Source: Bdellovibrionaceae bacterium UBA2339 (GTDB lineage Bacteria; Bdellovibrionota; Bdellovibrionia; Bdellovibrionales; JAMPXM01). Taken from it: a DNA stretch of 8,960 nucleotides. The DNA lies in contig DDUL01000035.1 of the NCBI GenBank assembly GCA_002344785.1, positions 1-8,960 on the forward strand. The letters run 5' to 3'. Positions 5,554 to 8,960 of this stretch are shown piece after piece. Position 1 is the first letter of the stretch. Each line of letters begins with the position of its first letter. The notes beneath the pieces are model-generated. The model was given only the letters and a program-made list of their open reading frames with translations. It was not told the origin of the DNA and made no database searches. The translations under genes and the position numbers were made by a program.

Positions 5554-5859
5554 CGCATGCACCAAGCCTTCGCCAGCCGGAAAGCCGATGCAATCACCGG
5601 CACGCAACGCAAAGCCGCGCCCGTTCAACCAAGCTGTCGCTTCGCCCTCTAGGAGGTAAACGAATTCTTCTTCATCGCTCTCAGCATGCGGAATCGACGA
5701 CCAAGCTCCGGCCGGAAGCTCCAGCACGTGTACGGCTGTTCGCTGTGAATCGAAGTAAGGCGCGAAGCTCGCAATGCGTCCTTGAGTGCCCGTCATCGGG
5801 CAAGTCCACTCACGCGTGAGCTCAGCTTCGCTTCGAATGACTTTGGTCCAATCCATCAT
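5509..5859 (-). CDS. Cupin-domain fragment, N-terminal part of an interrupted bicupin
   Basis: The 116-residue frame holds most of one cupin fold: GAWSSIPHAESDEEEFVYLLEG (51-72) as motif 1 and GDCIGFPAGEGLVH (88-101) as motif 2. It stops right after His101, where the conserved Asn and the last strands should follow. Instead it runs into the VPN repeat and TAG at 5511-5509. The missing strands are encoded in the same frame just past the stop, so the two frames together (340 codons plus TAG) make a bicupin. Position 60 of motif 1 is Glu where the usual second metal-binding His would be. ATG 5859 has a moderate GGGGAAG RBS about 8 nt upstream; the next codon is also ATG. The gap to the SPFH gene is 45 bp, so co-transcription is possible. 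Confidence 0.8.
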   Translation of the reverse strand: MMDWTKVIRSEAELTREWTCPMTGTQGRIASFAPYFDSQRTAVHVLELPAGAWSSIPHAESDEEEFVYLLEGEATAWLNGRGFALRAGDCIGFPAGEGLVHAMQAVPAVPNVPNVP

Positions 5860-5904
5860 CGAGAAGCTTCCCCGAGTCCGCGACTCACGTAGCGCGTGCG
5901 CCTT

Positions 5905-6834
5905 TTACTTTCGTGCGTCGGAGCCGCGCACACCTTCGATGACCGCCATCGCTGTCGTCACCACACTGGAAGGATCCGCGACATTCGCTGGCACGATGAT
6001 CGCGCGCGCGTCGTAGGCCACCTGGCCGAGTTGCCGCACATACTCTTCGGCGACTTTGAACTGTGCGGCGCGATCTCCGCCTTTGGACTCGATGGCTTCC
6101 GCCATCTGACGAAGGCCTTCAGCAGAAGCGCGAGCGACAGCGAGAATGGCCGACGCGCGACCTTCAGCTTCGTTGATTTGCTTTTGCTTATCGGCTTCCG
6201 AGGCCTTGATGACTTCTTGCTTCGCACCTTCAGCGCGATTGATCTTCGAATCTCGCTCCGCTTCTGAAGTCAAAACCGACGCGCGCTTTTCTCGCTCGGC
6301 TCGCATCTGCTTTTCCATAGCTTCCAAGACGTCTTTCGGCGGCTGGATCTGTTTGATCTCGTAGCGCAACACCTTCACGCCCCAGGGCTGTGTCGCGTTT
6401 TCGATACCGAGAATCACCGCCGAGTTGATCTTGTCGCGCTCTTCGAATGTGCGATCGAGGTCAATCTTACCGATCTCTGAACGCAAAGTCGTCTGCGCCA
6501 ATTGCGTGACAGCGGCGATGAAGTCGCTGATTCCGTAAGAGGCCTTCACCGCGTCCATCACGCGAAAGAACAACACGCCGTCGACATGCACGGAGACGTT
6601 GTCCTTAGTGATGCAGACTTGAGCGGGAATATCGAGAACGATTTCCTTGAGCGAATGCTTGTAGCGAATCACGTCGATGAACGGGACAACGAAGTGTAAG
6701 CCCGCCTGCATCGAGGTTTGGAACTTACCCAATCGCTCCATGATCCAAATCTCTTGCTGTGGCACGATGCGAACAGCTTTGAAGACGACGACGATAGCGA
6801 ATGCGACAACACCTAGCGCGAATAGTGATTCCAC
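5905..6834 (-). CDS. qmcA: SPFH/band 7 membrane protein, QmcA-type paraslipin
   Basis: This membrane-anchored scaffold protein belongs to the stomatin/prohibitin/flotillin/HflK-C superfamily and probably oligomerises into ring or cage assemblies. The N-terminal helix spans about residues 3-20. The SPFH domain follows (about 21-190) with VPQQEIWIMERLGKF at 24-38, AGLHFVVPFIDVI at 44-56 and GVKVLRYEIKQIQPP at 152-166. A charged, Ala/Glu-rich coiled coil runs at about 165-245. Length (309) matches E. coli QmcA (about 305). The start is GTG 6834, 3 nt after the NfeD stop, with GGGG in the end of the NfeD gene as a plausible RBS, so the two are translated in a coupled way. Fused or adjacent NfeD partners are normal for this subgroup. 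It ends in TAA. Assignment to the paraslipin subgroup is strong; the symbol is by similarity. Confidence 0.93.
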   Translation of the reverse strand: MESLFALGVVAFAIVVVFKAVRIVPQQEIWIMERLGKFQTSMQAGLHFVVPFIDVIRYKHSLKEIVLDIPAQVCITKDNVSVHVDGVLFFRVMDAVKASYGISDFIAAVTQLAQTTLRSEIGKIDLDRTFEERDKINSAVILGIENATQPWGVKVLRYEIKQIQPPKDVLEAMEKQMRAEREKRASVLTSEAERDSKINRAEGAKQEVIKASEADKQKQINEAEGRASAILAVARASAEGLRQMAEAIESKGGDRAAQFKVAEEYVRQLGQVAYDARAIIVPANVADPSSVVTTAMAVIEGVRGSDARK

Positions 6835-6837
6835 GAC

Positions 6838-7290
6838 TTACCCCAATTTGCTGACTTTGATTTTGATGCCTTGAGTACCTTCAACGCGAACTCGATCACC
6901 CGAACGAATAGCGGCGGAGCCGATGTTGATCGCCGTGAAGGGCGCTCCTTGATAGGAGAGTTGGCCTTCGGCGCCGACCTCCAAAGAGGCGTCCGCCACA
7001 AACTCGTGACGCTCATCACTCATGAAGCTCGACTTCGCTAAGCTTTGCATGCGGGCGCGGATGACTTTTTTCCCGGCGACAAGTGAGATCAGTCCTGTGG
7101 CACCAAAGCAGATCAGCTGGCCCCACAGACCCATCGGCGTCAACGCGACAGCCGCGGTGGTCAAGCCGGCAGCCGCCGCAAAGAACATCAACACAAAAGT
7201 TCCGGTCGCAACTTCGCCCGCAAGAAGGATCACGCTGACGGCGGCCCAAAACCAAACTGGTCCAAACGAACTCACATCTAAATTTTCCAT
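6838..7290 (-). CDS. NfeD-like membrane protein, partner of the SPFH protein
   Basis: The 150-residue product has three hydrophobic segments (about 11-30, 31-50, 55-74). A soluble C-terminal OB-fold-like domain follows (about 100-150) with the pattern GAEGQLSYQG...IRSGDRVRVEG...IKIKVSKL. This is the short NfeD form without the protease domain (the E. coli counterpart is YbbJ beside QmcA). It probably modulates or anchors the SPFH oligomer; the molecular role is not settled. ATG 7290 is the only sensible start, with a weak TTGAGAG upstream. It is followed after 3 nt by the SPFH start. The 114-bp gap upstream holds a 15-bp palindrome. Confidence 0.9.
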   Translation of the reverse strand: MENLDVSSFGPVWFWAAVSVILLAGEVATGTFVLMFFAAAAGLTTAAVALTPMGLWGQLICFGATGLISLVAGKKVIRARMQSLAKSSFMSDERHEFVADASLEVGAEGQLSYQGAPFTAINIGSAAIRSGDRVRVEGTQGIKIKVSKLG

Positions 7291-7324
7291 GCTCTCAAGT
7301 GTACAGTGATGTGCGACGAAATCA

Positions 7325-7339
7325 CTCGCTACTAGCGAG
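7325..7339. repeat. 15-bp inverted repeat CTCGCTA-C-TAGCGAG upstream of the NfeD gene
   Basis: This perfect 7-bp inverted repeat with a single central base lies about 35 bp before the NfeD start and 65 bp after the antiporter stop. As RNA on the minus strand it would form a 6-bp stem with a 3-nt loop, followed by TGATTTCG, which is too poor in T for a good terminator. An operator for the NfeD/SPFH genes is an alternative. No -35/-10 pair is evident. Confidence 0.45.
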
Positions 7340-7404
7340 CTGCGTTAGGCCTGAAGTCGAAACCCGACTCGACGCCAGCAAGACGCCTCGAACGCCGAAC
7401 ATCT

Positions 7405-8960
7405 TCACCAATGCGAATCGGGATTCTGCAGACTGGACTGGTCGCGCTGAAACATTTGTTCAAGATCCGCACGGGACTGCTTGGCCTTGGCGACCATCAG
7501 TTCGCGGTCATTGCGAAGTTGGTGCAGGTCCTCAATCATGTCGTAATTGTGACGACGAAACTGATTCGTAGCTTGCCAAGCTTCATGCGGGCTGACGCCA
7601 AGGCCGACCAAGACCTTACGGCCCAAACTCAACGAAGCTTCGAAAGTCTCTCTCTCAATACCCGCCAATTTCCGATCCATAAGATCGTAAAGATGTCGCA
7701 AGTTCCTCGCCCGCGAGTAGATCTTGACCTCGGGAAACTCCTTTTGAACCAAGTCGACCAGCTTCAAAGCTTCAGCGGGATCATCGATGGCAACAACTAA
7801 GACCTTGGCCTCGCGAAGGCCCGCGGCCTCGAGCAACTCCAAACGCGTGGCATCGCCATAATAAACTTTGAAACCAAATTGCCGGAGCAACTCGATTTGA
7901 TCGGGCTCATGATCCACGACTGTGGCGCGCAGTCCACGTGCGAACAAAAGGCGACCGACGATCTGCCCGAAGCGGCCGAATCCCGCGATCATCACTTCGG
8001 GGTGTTCATTTTCAATCTTGTCCTCGGGAGGCTTCACACTCCCCGTGCGCGCATCCCACTTGGCTTGCAAGATCAGCACAAGCGGCGACAACAGCATGGT
8101 GAGCGCCGTCGCCGCAATCAGCTGACCGCTTTGCGTGGGCGACAAAATTCCAAGTGCAGCCGCCGCGCCAAACAACACGAAAGCGAACTCGCCCACCTGT
8201 GCAAGCACAGCAGAGAATCCCCAACTCTGTGACCGAGGTAAGGAGAATACATGCGCGAGTCCGCGTTGATAGATCAGCTTCACCAAGGTCGCGAACATCG
8301 CCATGCCCAACACCTGCCAAGGTGATTCGGCGACGACTTCAAGATTCACCGACATGCCGACGGAGATGAAAAACAGTCCGAGCAACAGGCCTTTGAAGGG
8401 CTCGAGATCGGTTTCCAAGGCATGCCGATACTCACTGTTCGCCAGCATCACTCCCGCCATGAAGGCACCCAGCCCCATGGAAAGTCCCAAGCTGGTCATC
8501 AAGGCAGACATGCCCACGACCAAAAAGAGCGAGAGCGCCGTGAACACTTCTCGCAAATGCGATCCCGCCACTAAGCGAAGCAGTGGCCGCAGGCCAAAGC
8601 GCGCAAAGACAATCAGGCCTGCGAAAATTCCCAGGACTTTCAACACACCGAGGAAAGTCAGCGGTGCCGCATCACTTGCAGCCGTCGTGGCGATCAGTGG
8701 GAGTACGGCCAACATGGGAATGACGGCCAAATCTTGAAACAACAAAACTGAGAATGCGGAACTGCCGCCCGTCGTTTCAAGCCAGGCACGCTCCTTCATC
8801 ACTTGCACGGCGATGGCCGTGGATGAGAGGGAGAATCCCATCCCGACAACGGCCGAGGCCGACCAATCCCAGCCCAAAGCTTTGAAGCAAAGTGCGACGA
8901 TCAGACCGCTGCCGAGCACTTGCAAACCGCCCGTCCCAAAGATCGGCACCCGAAGTTTCC
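7405..8960 (-). CDS. kefC: KefB/KefC-type monovalent cation:proton antiporter with RCK (TrkA-N) domain, 5' end outside the window
   Basis: This CPA2-family inner-membrane antiporter exchanges K+ for H+. It reads open to the window edge (KLR before the first complete listed Val at 8949), so the N-terminal membrane helices, roughly 100 residues, are missing. Counting that Val as 1: FQDLAVIP (71-78) is a conserved transport-core helix; RHALETDLEPFKGLLLGLFF (175-194) contains the HALESDIEPFK-like regulatory loop known from KefC. The membrane part ends near 295. A Rossmann RCK domain follows with GFGRFG (323-328) and an acidic Asp346 after the second strand. ERETFEASLSLGR (432-444) and FRRHN (464-468) match the KefC C-terminal region involved in glutathione gating. 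No KefF-like ancillary gene is visible here. Family is certain; KefC versus KefB subtype is likely but not proven. Confidence 0.94.
   Translation of the reverse strand, partial: KLRVPIFGTGGLQVLGSGLIVALCFKALGWDWSASAVVGMGFSLSSTAIAVQVMKERAWLETTGGSSAFSVLLFQDLAVIPMLAVLPLIATTAASDAAPLTFLGVLKVLGIFAGLIVFARFGLRPLLRLVAGSHLREVFTALSLFLVVGMSALMTSLGLSMGLGAFMAGVMLANSEYRHALETDLEPFKGLLLGLFFISVGMSVNLEVVAESPWQVLGMAMFATLVKLIYQRGLAHVFSLPRSQSWGFSAVLAQVGEFAFVLFGAAAALGILSPTQSGQLIAATALTMLLSPLVLILQAKWDARTGSVKPPEDKIENEHPEVMIAGFGRFGQIVGRLLFARGLRATVVDHEPDQIELLRQFGFKVYYGDATRLELLEAAGLREAKVLVVAIDDPAEALKLVDLVQKEFPEVKIYSRARNLRHLYDLMDRKLAGIERETFEASLSLGRKVLVGLGVSPHEAWQATNQFRRHNYDMIEDLHQLRNDRELMVAKAKQSRADLEQMFQRDQSSLQNPDSHW

Noticed and set aside
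4945..5652. 235-codon plus-strand frame opposite the cupin frames
   Set aside because: It is a mirror frame of the cupin genes. It includes a run of HIRHIRH-like repeats that is only the 9-bp array read on the wrong strand.

Overview
The window holds a compact, almost entirely minus-strand stretch of a moderately GC-rich Gram-negative chromosome. It has a lipobox-bearing exported protein, a QmcA/NfeD membrane pair and a KefC-type antiporter. No ribosomal, tRNA or phage gene is present to place the organism. A proteobacterium or a relative such as Bdellovibrionota is a guess from gene content only.

Layout in transcription order (right to left). (1) 8960-7405: a KefB/KefC-type K+/H+ antiporter, cut at its N-terminus by the window edge. 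(2) 7290-5905: an NfeD-like protein and a QmcA-type SPFH (paraslipin) protein, 3 nt apart, a widespread partnership. (3) 5859-4837: two cupin reading frames in the same frame, separated by a single TAG. They read as one bicupin protein interrupted inside its first domain by a 9-bp tandem repeat. (4) 4561-3440: a DUF1402-like lipoprotein preceded by an AT-rich 275-bp leader region. Its spaced motifs resemble a lytic-transglycosylase (lysozyme) fold. (5) 3324-469: a tightly coupled three-gene ABC transporter of the uncharacterised ABC-2 type with DUF990-like permeases: ATPase, permease 1, permease 2. (6) 1-468: no convincing gene. It holds a plus-strand terminator at the left edge, adjacent palindromes, a pair of 24-bp repeats with hairpin potential, and a C/A-rich tract.

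The ABC genes overlap or abut with good Shine-Dalgarno sequences at the junctions, so they are probably one translation-coupled operon. The substrate cannot be read from sequence. The NfeD/SPFH pair probably forms a membrane scaffold, and KefC next to it would control K+ and pH under electrophile stress. These functional links are inference from family knowledge.

The most interesting theme is in-frame tandem repeat growth at gene junctions: a 39-bp unit at the start of permease 1, a 33-bp unit at the start of permease 2, and a 9-bp unit in the bicupin. All three units are multiples of three. The first two create Gly/Ala/Arg-rich N-terminal extensions that the ribosome-binding sites suggest are really translated. 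The third carries both a stop and the next start codon. No complete undescribed system can be claimed; the interrupted bicupin and the repeat-extended ABC permeases are the best candidates for follow-up.
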